A DNA stretch of 64,000 bases from Medicago truncatula (GCF_003473485.1 NC_053048.1:48605755-48669754), one strand, 5' to 3'. Shown: positions 13,101-24,990, numbered from the stretch's first letter. Made by a program: numbers and translations. Notes: generated from the letters alone by a model not told the origin.

Positions 13101-15282
13101 TAATACTACTAACTTCTTGAATACTCATAGACTAAAATACTACAAACAAAGGATAATTTAGTTATATTCATACACAAAATACTACAAACAAAGGATAATT
13201 TAGTTATATTCACACACAAAATAGACACATTAATTACACTAACAAGTTTTCTTATAAGAGGGCTTATATATAGGGACGGAGGGAGTAAATATTTGAGTTG
13301 GATTGGAGACCAAAAGAACTAAATGACTTTCATGATCTCTTCCTTTTATTGTTTTATGCAACACATTTGGCCATTATGGTCGGCACCTTCTTCAAAGCTT
13401 AAGATTTATTGGTCACAACTTCATGTAGGCTCTCCTTGTGGTGTGCGATTGGGAGCTAGCTGAATCTCGAAAAAAGGATGCAATTGATCGAGCTAGGGTG
13501 CGTGGAGAAGAACCTCCTGCTGAGCTGCTTGCTGAACAAAGGGGTCTGCATTCCAGTGTTGAGCCAGATGTGAAGGACCTTTTACATGGAAAGACACGTA
13601 CAGAGTTGGAAGCCTTACAGGCTCACATTGAGTCAGAGATGCGTACTGGTACAGCAAAGGTGGTTGAGTACTGGGAGGCCATTTTAAAACACCTCCACAT
13701 ATACAAGGCCAAGGTATTCTTCATCACATTATTTTTCTATTATTCTTTTAGATGCCTTTAAATATTTGTTCTAATGCTTTATTAATTTGCTTCAAATATA
13801 GGCTTGTTTAAAGGAGATCCATGCTAAAATGTTACGTAAGCATTTGCAACGTCTTGAGCAACCATTGGAGGATGAAGATAAACCGGAGCGTGCTCTTGAC
13901 ATGATACCTGAGGAGGCATATACTGAGGATGAGGAGGATGAGGATGCTAAAGGTATATACTTTTTGTTTCGGTTTAGTTGTTCATGATTTTTTTTATTGG
14001 CTCCATCTATGTCTTCATCCTTAAGGAAATGTGCTTGGTATTTCTCTATGGCAGTAGTCCGTTCTGCAGATGAATCGTTTTCACCAGAGCCCGTTAGAGA
14101 GAATCAAGAAGCTGAAGATGAGGCTGGATCATTTTCACCACAACTGTTGCATGATGATGAAAATGAGGAAGCTATTGATCCTGAAGAGGACAAAGCTATA
14201 CTGGTAATCTTTTTAAGCATGATTATTAAATTTAATGGTGATCCTGTACGTTTATTATAAGTATATAAATTATATTTTGGTACATATAGGAGCGGAAACG
14301 TATGGCTGTAATGGAAGAGCAGCAAAGACGGATTCAGGAAGCAATGGCATCAAAGCCAGCTCCATCTGAAGATAATTTAGAGTTGAAAGCCTTTAAAGCT
14401 ATGGGAGCTATGGAGGATGGAGACGCAGTGTTTGGATCTGGAGCTGAAGTGAGCCTTGATTCACAGGTATTGTTTCTTCACCATATATATAATTTTGAAT
14501 TTTTCTGGATAGAAAATATGCTGTTAGATTGGTTAGCTCATAAAAAATAGGATAGAATGATTCGGAAAAGTTATATGTTGTGGATGGGTATCATATTCAC
14601 AGAGGAGGGTATTGTGCCAACTGTTCAAATGCCATGTTGCCATTTTCTTCAATTACCTCTTTCCACCTTAAAAGTTGGCACTAGATGCAGCAAATGCACT
14701 CTGAATAATTTATTTTGATATTTTAAGGAGAAATAAAAATATTACTTAAATTCTTCTCATCCTTTCAACTTTTAAGTTTTTGACAATTCTCGTAAATATT
14801 GGAGCAGGTTTATTGGTGGCATGACAAGTACAGACCAAGGAAGCCAAAGTATTTCAACCGCGTTCACACTGGATATGAGTGGAACAAATATAACCAGACT
14901 CACTATGATCATGACAACCCACCTCCAAAGATTGTGCAAGGGTACAAATTTAATATTTTCTATCCCGATCTTGTAGACAAGATAAAAGCCCCAAACTACA
15001 CTATAGAGAAAGACGGCAGCAATGGGGAGACATGCATTATTAGATTCCATGCAGGACCACCATATGAAGATATAGTAAGTCTATTTTTCTTCCATTGACA
15101 TAACACTAACTATTAATATTTGCCGTTTAAAAAATCTTATTTCCTTGTGTCTTCCACGACAGGCTTTCCGCATTGTAAACAAAGAATGGGAATACTCTCA
15201 CAAGAAAGGTTTTAAATGCACATTTGAACGTGGAATTCTGCACGTGTACTTCAATTTCAAACGCCACCGCTACCGCCGATAA
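7126..15282 (+). CDS. CTN: Cactin (splicing-associated nuclear protein), 13 coding exons
   Basis: The joined exons encode about 648 residues; Cactin proteins are of similar size. Exons: 7126-7359, 7449-7540, 7716-7815, 11765-11836, 12386-12448, 12532-12672, 12795-12890, 13429-13713, 13802-13952, 14055-14203, 14290-14466, 14808-15074, 15163-15282. All introns are GT-AG and phases match. The first 60 residues are rich in Arg/Ser/Asp (RS-like, nuclear). A charged helical part follows, then a Cactin mid-domain at about 165-361 with EYWEAL and EYWEAI motifs, then an acidic linker. The conserved C-terminal cactus-binding-type domain spans about 521-648 (WWHDKYRPRKPKYFNRV, GILHVYFNFKRHRYRR). In plants and animals Cactin is nuclear and associated with the spliceosome; that role is family knowledge. 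The start is the first ATG of the RS-rich frame. Intron 3 is about 3.9 kb because of repeats. Confidence 0.95.
7819..9848. repeat. 3 x 678-bp tandem array in Cactin intron 3
   Basis: TATGCATTTTGTTTTGCCGA occurs at 7821, 8499 and 9177, exactly 678 bp apart. The third copy ends at about 9848 in CACCAAATTT, where the sequence diverges. The three units are nearly identical. I see one A/G difference (CATGACATGAG in copy 1, CATGGCATGAG in copies 2 and 3) and one C/T difference (CTCCGG versus CTCTGG), so copies 2 and 3 are closest. The array begins at the intron's 5' splice site region. Each unit contains a segment ending AATAAGCTGTTTATCCAAACAGG, typical of legume MITE ends, and a 65-codon antisense frame that is only a consequence of the repeat. 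Confidence 0.95.
10472..10888. mobile_element. MITE in Cactin intron 3
   Basis: The ends are inverted repeats: TTAGGGCCTGCTTGATTT on the left and AAATCAAACAGGCCCCTAA on the right, with further inverted similarity inside (AAAACAGTTTTT and related). There is no coding capacity. The termini look like a hAT or Harbinger type MITE; the target duplication is not clear enough to decide. Confidence 0.65.
11067..11540 (+). mobile_element. TRIM-like element (miniature LTR retrotransposon) in Cactin intron 3
   Basis: The element starts TGTTTGAAATTCC, ends AAATTTCAACA and is flanked by the perfect 5-bp target duplication GTATT (11062-11066 and 11541-11545). Two related terminal blocks are present: 11067 to about 11270, and 11351-11540 (TGTTGGAAATTCC to CAACA). 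They share the CCTTCATTGCA and GTGTTGGCTTTGAGGGG segments. About 80 bp lie between them, containing a GC-rich fold CTTCAG...CTGAAG. The right block lacks about 35 bp including a TATA-like motif; the left block lacks the last 20 bp. It has no coding capacity. Size, TG/CA ends and 5-bp duplication fit a TRIM. Confidence 0.75.
11184..11226 (+). promoter_or_regulatory. USE-TATA module inside the TRIM-like element
   Basis: GTCCCACATCG at 11184-11194 matches the plant snRNA upstream sequence element (consensus RTCCCACATCG). TTTATAAA follows at 11219-11226 after exactly 24 bp. The functional U6 gene in this window has the same 24-bp gap. In dicots that shorter spacing is associated with Pol III snRNA promoters. 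Activity here is an inference. Confidence 0.5.
12984..13285. mobile_element. Stowaway-type MITE in a Cactin intron
   Basis: The left end reads TTCCTTCTGTCCCTAATTAT and the right end is its complement-like ATAGGGACGGAGGGAG, flanked by TA. GGGACGGAGGGAGTA is the typical Stowaway terminus. Inside, a 40-bp segment containing ATACTACAAACAAAGGATAA is duplicated in tandem (about 13138-13222). Confidence 0.85.
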
Positions 15283-15766
15283 TTTCATATCAGGCAATGG
15301 TTCACTTTCTGTTTAGCTTCTCCTTTTGATTTGAGCGAAGCTGTAACTTGCTTCCATTTTTTATAGTAAAGACGTGTTGACATCAGAGATAGAGATGTCC
15401 ACAAAATCGACTGTTTGAAATGAGGCCAAGATAAATTCTAAAGGAGCATGGAGTAGTAGTATTGTACTACCCATGATTGTGATTTGATCTAAATCTTATA
15501 AATATTTTGATGTAACCACATACTAGTTAATTAGTGCATTCCGTATGGTATTCCTTCCTAGAATATACTCGATAAGAATCTCGAGACGGGTCTCTCCAGC
15601 GAGTGATAGACAGGAATTACCTATAGGGATGGCGATAGGGTCTGAATAGAGTACTATAGCATTCATTTTTATGCATCCATTTTATAGAATTATTGCATAT
15701 TCGTATGGATAATAACAAAAATGGAAATGTTAACGATTGCCCCCTGAGACATTTGTTAAAGAATTA
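15283..15766 (+). other. Cactin 3' UTR and downstream region
   Basis: The sequence after the Cactin stop contains no gene. A likely 3' UTR continues to about 15500-15530. Beyond that I see only unclassified sequence up to the MITE at 15767. Confidence 0.4.
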
Positions 15767-16039
15767 CTACCTCTGTTCCTTTTTAATTGTCACATTTTGA
15801 CATTTTACATAAACCAAGACAATCAATAATTGATCTATTTTTGATGCAATAAGCTATAGTTTTACTATAACGACCTTATTCATTTAATATTTTATTTAAT
15901 ATATTTATTTCTTTGCAATAAATAACTAAGGATAATATTGGTAAAACAACATTTAATGTTACATTGAACTTTGAAAGTGACAGTTAAACAAGAACAAAAA
16001 TTTTCTGCAAAAGTGACACTTAAAAAGGAACGGAGGGAG
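15767..16039. mobile_element. Stowaway-type MITE
   Basis: The left end CTACCTCTGTTCCTTTTTAA and the right end TTAAAAAGGAACGGAGGGAG are inverted copies, bounded by TA on both sides. Internal GTCAC/GTGAC inverted motifs extend the symmetry. A 75-codon frame overlapping it is not a gene. Confidence 0.85.
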
Positions 16040-18350
16040 TATAAAAGAAAATATTCTTTTGGAAATTGTCCTTTGTACTTTTTGAAAGATGAAAAAGTGT
16101 TCTTTGTTAATACGACTTTTCTTTCTACTTTTACTTTGTTAACTAGTGCTTTTGGGGTGCCAGTTAATAAGAAAATTAATTTAATCAATAGAAGATGAAA
16201 TTGATTAAAGTACATTTGTAATTTAATTGTAATTTTACAAATTAAATATAATGAAGTAAGGTTATATTACACATACTTTTAATCTTTAAAATTTGGAGTA
16301 GTTTTATTATTTTATATTGTAATTATAACTATCTTTTTTAAGCAAATATATGGAAGTAAGGTTAAATTACATGAACACAAAATTTAATTAAACTACTAAA
16401 AAAAATATATGCATAAGCATGGTACAAGTTGGATACCTGCTATGACGGTTCATATCCAATATAACAAGATGTTCGACCAACATTTAAGTTATATTAGGGT
16501 ATGACGGTTCATATCCAATATAACAATGATGTTCGACCGACATTTAAGTTATATTAGCTCAGCTATGTACAATGTGATAAAACTATTTTTTTTTTTTAAG
16601 TTGGTATCCGATTTAAGAATCGACTAATTGTTTAGTGGTTAGAAATTCACTCTTGAGGTAAATAGGTGGAGAATTTGAAGTTCGAACTTTACCCCTTGTA
16701 TATATACAATAATTTCCATTGAATGAATAATGGTTCCAGATCCTAAAAAACGGAAATTGCCAAATACTTTATTAAATTGATAGAGAAGAGAGATTGTCCT
16801 ATATCAAAAGCTACAAAGTGTTTCGCAATCGATTATATTTTCCACATGTTTAATTATGTGATGTTTTCTATGTTTATGTGTTTTAAAATGAAATATATTT
16901 TCTTGTATTTTTTATATTGTGTTTTTAAACACTTTTGGAATAAGAATCCACTGAAATTCCGCTATCAACCAAGTGTAATTCATTGATTAAGGGTTGATGT
17001 TAATTTGCAACATAAAAAGAAATTTTTTACACTATGACCGACCAAAACTCTTTTGCTACAAATATACAATCTAGTTTGTCAGCTTTAGAAACACTAATTC
17101 TACATAAATTGGAGTTAACTAGATTATAAGTTGCTCATGTACACCGGCATTTTAGTGCATCGCTTGGAATAACTTTTTTGTCGTCAAATTTATACTAATG
17201 GTGGTGTTCTAAATCTAAATCTAGTCATAACTTAAAAAAGTTCCATAATAGTTATGCATACATGAGAGATATCTATTCACACATATACTTGAGGCCAATA
17301 ATCCTAAGCGTTTACGAGTCTATAAAGTAAAGATGCTCATCCTGATTCAGATTAAGGGTAAGACTCCTAAAATCTTAACTATAAACAAATATGGTTTTTC
17401 TTTTGTGTCACTGCTTGTAACAATAAGTTACTAAAAAATATTAGAATATCAAAATGTTTAGAAGGAGCTTAATTAGTCGAATAGTGTTGCCATTTTGATT
17501 GAAAGGTCTTCTAAAAATACTTCTATGAAAGGAGATTGACATTTTTGGAGGAAGCCATCTCATTCAAATCTTCATAGAAAACATTCTTAAAAGGTGATTG
17601 TTCTAGAGAGGGTGTTGCTCATTGTTTCAGCAAACATTCCTAGCATTGATTTCTATTTCAGACGTTACTATGATATATGCTTTTATACAAGGATTGTGCA
17701 TTGGATGAAAAAGATATATGTCACTAAGGGTGACTCACCCTCTATTCTTAATGTTTGTTAAAGTGGGATCTCTTTACTATTTTTCAATTTGAAAAACAAT
17801 TTCAGAAACCTTTTTGCTTACTTGGACTTTTGAAGATGTTGATAGGGACTTCACTGTAGCAGAAAGATTGAAGACTAGTTGGTGTACATGTTAACATGGT
17901 TTTATGTCTAATTGTGCTATCCATCGACCTTTTTGGAATTCTTCTCATTTTGGAGCTTAAACAAAACAACTTATGCAAATAAATAAATTTTTATGTATTA
18001 TTCATAAGTTTGTCAATGTAGTTTATTAAAAAACCAGATTATGAAGATACAATTTTAGTTTGTGAGAACTTGTGAATTAACTTAAAAGATTATTTATTTG
18101 CATAGGCTATTCTTGTATGAGTAGCCTTGAAATATTTGCAATTTGTTCTTCAACTGCAAGATCAAAACAAACCTAGCTACCACCTATCATCTCTACTCGT
18201 AAACCTTAGCGAGACAACTCTTCATAGGTCTTAGAATTCTGAGTCCAAAATAAAATTCAGAATGAGTTTGGATACTCTCTATCTTTTTGATATTGTTTTA
18301 TAGATGATATTAACATTCGCAACTGCAGAGATGAAACTATTTTTTGAGTC
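16040..18350. other. intergenic region, no gene recognised
   Basis: Contains a two-copy tandem repeat at 16440-16556 (unit about 62 bp, TATGACGGTTCATATCCAAT). A SINE-like segment follows at about 16618-16712, with box-A-like TTTAGTGGTTAGAA and box-B-like GAAGTTCGAAC. The stretch 17300-17900 reads like decayed coding sequence with stops in every frame, but I could not identify it. Confidence 0.4.
16440..16556. repeat. two-copy tandem repeat, ~62-bp unit
   Basis: Two adjacent copies each run from TATGACGGTTCATATCCAAT to AAGTTATATTAG. They differ by one inserted base and one substitution (GACCAACA versus GACCGACA), so the duplication is fairly young. Confidence 0.85.
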
Positions 18351-18888
18351 AATTATTTCACCATAACATAGCTTTACCATTTTGTTTCTTGATATAATAA
18401 TACAAGTACCTTCCAACATAACATAAAACATACTTCCTAAATAGAATAAAAAAAATCATTGAAAACACTTTGATTTCCATAAAAACAGATAATTCAATCA
18501 TCAATAGTCCTGATAAATAACAAGAGATGGCACAACTCACCACATATTTCTATGTTGCTCGGTTATAGCACAAAATAAAATATTTGAAGCAAAATATAAA
18601 CTTGTTTTGATCAAACCTCATGTGCAAGACTCCACAAATGTGATTTACCATCGTGGTGATATCAAACTCTGACGGTAAATATGTTGATCAAACCCAAGGT
18701 CGCTACTCATCAAAGGATAATCTAGCCTACCACTATTTAATTTTAAGTTATATAAGACGAGTTGGGAAGTCAATGTGTTCACTAGAAGAACACCATTTTC
18801 AAAAATGAATAACGGCTTAACACAAACATACGCCTCTACAGATTTCCATATGAACTTCTCACGAGGGATGATGACCAATTCAGTCCAT

Positions 18889-20752
18889 CACTACAAAAAA
18901 ACGCGTGTTTTCCGGCAGCTAAAAAAATGTATGTTCCGGCGGTTTTAGCCGCCACTATACACAATTCTGGCGTTTTAAAAACTACCGAAATTTTGCCTGC
19001 CACAATGTTTAAAGCGGCAGTTTTTACGTAGCCGCCATGTTATCCGCCGTTTTATACTTGCTTAAAGTGGCGGTTATTTAATTGTATATAGCGACAGTTT
19101 CAAACGCCATTATTTACATAATTGTGACAAAACCAATAGGTGTTTCTGGCATTTTTGACCGCCGTAACATGCAGAAAGTACCGGCGGTTTTAACCGCCAG
19201 AAAGTACTCCTGAGACCTATGCATGTAGTCGCATGTCCAACTGCCAGAATTTACTTCTGATATTTACTCATTGAGCTGCCACAATTGACATATAAAATGC
19301 CACAATGCTCGAAAAATTAATTGAAATTATTTTAGTTATAATATTATTATTTCATAGGAATATATAATTGTACATTTCTATTTTTTGAACAAAATTAAAG
19401 GACAAACAAATTTTAAACATTGTCATTGATATATTTCTAATTCAACTCAAGTGGAGTTTGATACAAATATCCAAAATAAGTCTCAAATATAAACAAGTCT
19501 CCAAACATAAAGTTACACAAACCATTGCCACCATCTTTAGCTATTATCAAAATAAGTTTCAAAACATAAAAATGACTAGACAACTAATGTCACTAAAATT
19601 AGGACTCTCATGCTCTACGTGCGTTGCTTTCATCTGATGATCTAGTTATGTCATTGGGTGTTGGAGATTCACTTCCTACGTTTGATGTCTGCAAAAAGTA
19701 TTATAATTGTTAACTCCTATTAAGCAAGATATTATTGCCAATTCAAGAACCTAATCAAAGTAAAAGTTATTATCAAAGTAAAAGCTTGAAAGACAGTATT
19801 ATCCAAAATCAATTTTTCATAATTGATGAATATAAAGATTGATGATGAAAAACTTAGAGAAATGCATTTAATTGATAAAAAATAAATTAGCAGTATTGAT
19901 TTCATTAGCCCAATAGCATTCAGATCCATTTTGTAAAATATCATCAAATAATATCAATGTTTCCAAAGCTTAATGTAGCGCCGGTACTACTCCAGAAAGA
20001 CACATGCACAAAATCATAAATGCATTGAGTAGTTGTGATACCTGTTGTGTATCATTGGGAAATAAGGCAGCAACTAACCCTGGAGGCAGTGAACCACCTT
20101 CCTTCGCTTTAATGTAGCCAACAAGTGCTGTCATTTGAGCCTCCAAAGTTGCAAGTTTTTGGTTCACCAATGCAGAACTGCCGCTTGAAGTACTACCACG
20201 AAAAGAGCCAAACTCCATACCGCTAAGTCGTGTGGTAGTATGCTTAAAAACAATAGTAGGAACCACTCCCATGCCCATTCCTCGAACACGGCCAGAATGC
20301 TCTTTTCCAAATATCTTGCCAACAATATCATTTGGAGAAATTTCAGAATAAGCATCAGGGTTTTCAGCTATATGATTGCAAATTTTCTCCTACAAACCAA
20401 ATAATAAATAACCAATGAATAACATTCATTTCCTTCAAGTCTAAAACAATGAACATAAATTTAAAATAAATTGGGAGGTAGATTATCAATTTACCCCTAT
20501 CTTCTGAGCTTCTTTATTCACATACTTCCCATCTGCCCTTTTATGGGTCATATCCCACATTGGACCCCGGCTGACAGGCTTACCAGCCTCAAGAGTCTAG
20601 AACAAAAAGTATAATTATGAATCAAATAACTTAATAGTCAACTTAAACAATGAATTAGCTACATATAGTAATAGACAAACATACTAGGATATGTCTTTTT
20701 CTCGCGAAAGTCATGGCGCCGCATGTATGATTAAAAATCTGTTTCTTTCATG
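18889..20752 (-). mobile_element. CACTA (En/Spm) transposon remnant
   Basis: The left end CACTACAAAAAAACGCG is a canonical CACTA terminus. Between 18912 and 19210 lie inverted and direct subterminal repeats with GGCGGTTTTAGCCGCC and GGCGGTTTTAACCGCC cores, as expected for this superfamily. Comparison with the related F-box copy places the right edge at 20752, with CAT as a possible 3-bp duplication (18886-18888 and 20753-20755). The right end (CATGAAAGAAACAG read inwards) does not match the left. An internal transposase-like remnant is annotated separately. At 1.86 kb the element is internally deleted and non-autonomous. Confidence 0.8.
19970..20600 (-). pseudogene. Ptta/En/Spm-type plant transposase fragment inside the CACTA element
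   Basis: Two exon-like blocks on the minus strand read in phase. About 20597-20496 encodes TLEAGKPVSRGPMWDMTHKR and YVNKEAQKIG. 20389-20042 encodes EKICNHIAENPDAYSEISPN, DIVGKIFGKEHSGRVRGMG, a linker, and a short coiled-coil-like stretch (LATLEAQMTALVGYIKAKE). GT-AG sites separate them. This matches the C-terminal part of the Ptta/En/Spm plant transposase family (PF03004 type). The rest of the protein and the TNPD-like gene are absent, so it is not functional as a complete transposase. Confidence 0.75.
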
Positions 20753-20770
20753 CATGACTCAACAACTCCA

Positions 20771-22104
20771 TGAAGGAAAATCCAATTCATTCAGAACAGA
20801 ATAAGCAGCGGATAAAATTTTTCGATTTTCTTTCCTTGGATCATTACGAATTACACATGAATCCGTGATTCGATTCTTACCTCGAAGTGTGAAAGTGCTC
20901 CTCCAAAACTCGATGCTAGTCAAGGAATCAAAAGTTTCAGAAAGCTAGGGTTTCTCAAAAACGTACAACCTCAAACTTCAACACTAGGGTTCTATTTATA
21001 GAACTCCTTGTGTGCTCTGCAAGTCAGAAACCACTATTGGACTTCATTAAGCCCAATAACGTGTTTAGTAATTCTGCTAACTAATTAGCGTTATTTACTA
21101 AACGCACCCTTTATATAAGTCATACTTATATATTTCTCTTTTGACTGTTTTTTGTGTGTGACCCTATAGGTTCTAGTCACGTTGGCAATAATATTAAATC
21201 TAATATTTAATATTATAAACAATGAGCGGTATCTAGCAACATATCATTGCTACCCAAGTGACAAGAATGTCAAGTGATATGACGAAGACTTTCCATGATA
21301 ATACTCATGTGTACAATTACTCCTTTGTCTCTATATCTTTATTGATCCCAAGATATAGATATTGTCACCCTTGTATAGATCAATGTTTATATTTCTTGAT
21401 TTCGAAATATACTGAATAACGAATAAGTCCAATATCTCATATTGACTTAGTTCGGCATGGCCATGCAGTTTTACAGTCATATTTCATCAAGAGGCCTAAA
21501 GATATATCTCCTGTTTATGAGGAGGGACAAATTCCATCTAGGACACTCATGTCCCTCAACATGATTCATCAAGTACCAATCAACCAACGTTATGGTTATC
21601 CTTTTACAGACAATGTTAGAATGGCAACAAAGCACTTGAGTCCACATCTAGGGATCATAGTGGTTTCAGGTCTAAGAGCGATATACACTATTATCATTGT
21701 GAGAATATCTTATGACAATTTCATAACTTACTATGTAGTATTCTCACGGTGGGTCAATCCAGTATAAATATTACTCATAATATTTATACCTATGTATAGA
21801 CTTAATATAATATCTCATATCTATGACCCATGAGATGCGGTCATCAGTCTACATACATAATAGTCTCTATGCTTTATTATTATCCTTTATTCATATTAAA
21901 GCTTTGACTACAGATACATTTAAGAATAACGTTCTTTATGATAAAGTAATCTCATGATTAAGTCACACTTAATATATTATTACATAAACTATCTATTCCA
22001 AGGACTTTATTAACATTATCTAAATATAATAAAGAGTGTTATATATTATTCAATAATAAAAATCATGATACATAAGATAAGTTTAATATAAACTTACACC
22101 AACA
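20771..22104 (-). mobile_element. solo LTR, 1334 bp
   Basis: Read on the minus strand, the element begins TGTTGGTGTAAG (ending at 22104 on plus) and ends TTTTCCTTCA (20771). It is flanked by the perfect 5-bp duplication CTCCA (20766-20770 and 22105-22109). The sequence on both sides is F-box gene, and the related copy at 29.4 kb has an uninterrupted counterpart. A TATA-like TATAAATAG lies at about 20992-21000 on the minus strand. No gag-pol coding, primer-binding site or second LTR is present, so recombination to a solo LTR is the simplest reading. The superfamily is not determined. Confidence 0.85.
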
Positions 22105-22919
22105 CTCCATACTCTTTCATCAACCACACAACCCAATGAGTCTTGTTCAAAAAACACACACAAAGGCGATCACTCAAAACATGCATATTCATATCTTTGT
22201 ATACGAAGTCACCGTCACTTTGAGGCAACAACACTTCCCTGTAAGTCTGCTTCTCCAAATGAAAGGAAAGAATCACGTTTTGATTAGAATTAACACCTCC
22301 TTTAACAACTATCCAATTTAGAATAGTTTCCTAAGAATCTTCTTCAAAGGTATAAAGTATGGTCAGATAATCATTGTTATTGCGCACAACGACTAGCACC
22401 TCATAACTGTCATTAACTTGATCATAGCCAAAGCCATAATGTGTGAGAGCCCGATCAAGCCATGGAGATTTTGGAGATTTTTTGGATTTAAATTTGATAC
22501 AAGGGTTGTACAGTCTGACTCGAGGAGGTGGAAAGCTATGACTTTGACACACACACAACAACCCATTGCATGAACCCACAACAAAACAATGGTGCTTCCT
22601 CATGACCGTGAAACTATCGTGTTCAACACGGGTCAATGAGTTTTCGAACAATGGCTTCAAAGGGTAAGAATAGATAGTGTTGCTATCCCATGAATCGGGT
22701 CAAGCTTGGTTCAGCGGTTGAGATTTGAAGATGGGTCTTTGCGAATTGAGGTCATGAGATTAGGGTTTTCCATGATTTGGACACGCACATAAATTGAAGG
22801 AGGGAAGTCACTGGAAGTCTGAGGAGGATCTCAAGGATGAGTTCTTCCGGCAAGACAGGCAATGGCAATGGCAGTTCCATTGGAAGATCGTGATTGAGCT
22901 TCTTACTTCTCATCATTCC

Positions 22920-24987
22920 ATTGCTGCTTCATAAACAATAATGAATGGAAACACAGCAGAATTTAATTTGAATTAATAGCATAACCAATCAAATTAAACT
23001 AAACTATATTTGATTTTATTAAATTTCATCATGATGCTGCCACATAAAGTTACAAGTAAACAACTGAAACCTAGAAAAGAAATTCGAGTTCAATGAATGA
23101 ATGAATGTCCTTTCTCAAACAACAGATGATTTAGGTTAGGATTGTCACACAAACACAAACTTATAAACTAACGTCATTTAGGTTATCCTGGACCACTAAT
23201 ATAATGAGGTGGAAAGTCTCGGTAATTTGATATAAATCAAATAAATTATATTATTATTATTTCTTTTGGATTTAATTAATAATTGTAGGCCCTTAAACCA
23301 TCTTGGAATTTTTAATTAGGTCCTTGACATTTCGTTAAATTAGATTAATGTTGACGTGACATTCAGTTAGATCCCTAAATGCTGACGTCGCATCTAATTA
23401 AATCCCAAAATTTAATTGTCCTTGAACTATTTTTTTTATTTTATTAATTATATGAAATTTGATTATATATATAATTTGATATATAATTTTTTTATATTAA
23501 CAGTGAAATATAACACAAAATTTGTAAGTCCCTCGCAGCTGCATTTTTCCAAAATCGTGTATTGTTGCTCTATCTTTTTTACGTTTGTTGCTTTCTTTAT
23601 CTGAGGATTTTTCACCTGCTTGGAATGGTGTATGGTCTTGGAGTATACTGGCTGGTGGTGTATCTGAGGATTCTTTATCTTAATGCTTCAGCTTATCCTC
23701 GGGGTGTCATTGATGTTGGTGGTGCAGTTATTATGTTAAGAGATGGTAAAGTGTGCATGTCAGTAGCTTGCATTTTTTTTTTGGCTAAATTTGTTAGGAA
23801 TGGCTAGGGAATTTGTGTTTAAAATTTGTAAGTCATTAATTGTCTCTTAATTTTCTAAAATAACCAAAACTTTCAGAGAAAAAAAAAACTAAACAGACAA
23901 ACAATTAAGGACGGAGGTTCTCTCAAAAAAAAAAAAATTAAGGACGGAGGTTGAATTATACAAAGGAGTGGAGCCTTTTTAGTCATCGAGTTGGAGACAA
24001 TGAAACATATATTTTGGGGCTATTATGTACAAGTGTGTCTATTTTGGGATGAAATTATGAGCATTTACATCTAACTATCACTTAAACCAATCAATTGATG
24101 ATGAAACATACTCGGCTACGATATAACATTCCTTTTATGGATTTTTTGTTACGATTTATTCATTTATTAAGGTGAATAAGTGAAATATTCAAAGTTCGAA
24201 CACCGACCCCAACATTTATTATGCAACGTCTTTACTGACATGTCCCATTAAATTTATGTGTAACCAATATTATTTGGTGGAATTCATATAAATTGACGAA
24301 TAAAAAAGTGTATGTTAGTTAGAGAATATGTTGATAACACTCCTCTTATGAACTAAGAGGACAAACAAGCTAAAAATTATGAATGAAACACTTAGACCTT
24401 GTTTTGAATCGACTTCTTTTTAAGCTTATGCAACTAAGTAAGCTTATTCAAATTGAATACATACTTTTGAACTCAAATCGAAATTAAAGTACCCGTAATA
24501 ATTATTTGCTTTAATATTTATTTAATAATAATTATTTGCTTTAATATTTATTTAATTTAAGCAATAAATCCTCTCTTCAACATGGTATAATCACGGTTGC
24601 CATTCATATCATAGGGTGTGTTTGTTTCAAGTTATATTTGTTGATTCCTGAGAATAATATGATAGAAATATATATGTTTATGTTTGTTACAAGTTTACTA
24701 AATTTTATTTCCGGATATAAGATGTTCTTGGGAATAGAAAATTTTGCCCAAAGAAAAGAGTGGGAATAAAGTTCTCATGGAGATGAAAATAAATTTATAT
24801 GTAGTTACCTATTATAATCTCTATTTTTATGGTTCCTATAAATATTATAAAATTAACCAAACATATTTTTTCGAATAAATTCTCATATTTATATTTCAAA
24901 TAATGTTATTCATAAGAATAAGTTTGGTAACCATGAAACAAACACATGCTTAGTTTATGGGTTAGAGAATCCGTAATAGTTATATGC

Positions 24988-24990
<3 letters not shown>
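22920..24990. other. intergenic region, no gene recognised
   Basis: A 29-bp direct duplication (TAATAATTATTTGCTTTAAT core) is at about 24497-24557. A MITE-like segment at about 24612-24955 has TGTGTTTGTTTCAAG at one end and CATGAAACAAACACA at the other. An 81-codon frame at 23562-23807 resembles nothing I know. Confidence 0.4.

Larger units (their letters stand above)
18645..22916 (-). pseudogene. F-box protein with F-box-associated domain, disrupted by two insertions
   Basis: Three minus-strand pieces belong to one gene. 22916 to about 22331 holds the start (MMRSKKLNHD), an F-box (LPVLPEELILEILLRLPVTS) and the start of the associated interaction domain (LTRVEHD, GSCNGLLCV, GFGYDQVNDSYEVLVVV). 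22290-22105 holds the next part (LPQSDGDFVY, THWVVWLMKEYGV). 18888-18645 holds the C-terminus (WKSVEAYVCVKPLFIFENG). Pieces two and three are separated by a solo LTR at 20771-22104 and a CACTA remnant at 18889-20752, with 18 bp of gene left between them. Further lesions: a TGA after WKTLIS, a frameshift before YSYPLKPLFENS, TGG to TAG after YTFEEDS, and about 55 bp lost near 22320. F-box proteins select substrates for SCF ubiquitin ligases; this copy cannot make one. The related copy at 29318-30200 confirms the uninterrupted order. Confidence 0.85.

Noticed and set aside
23562-23807. 81-codon plus-strand frame beginning with a hydrophobic stretch
   Set aside because: Possible decayed coding sequence, but no family could be assigned and all frames close quickly on both sides.
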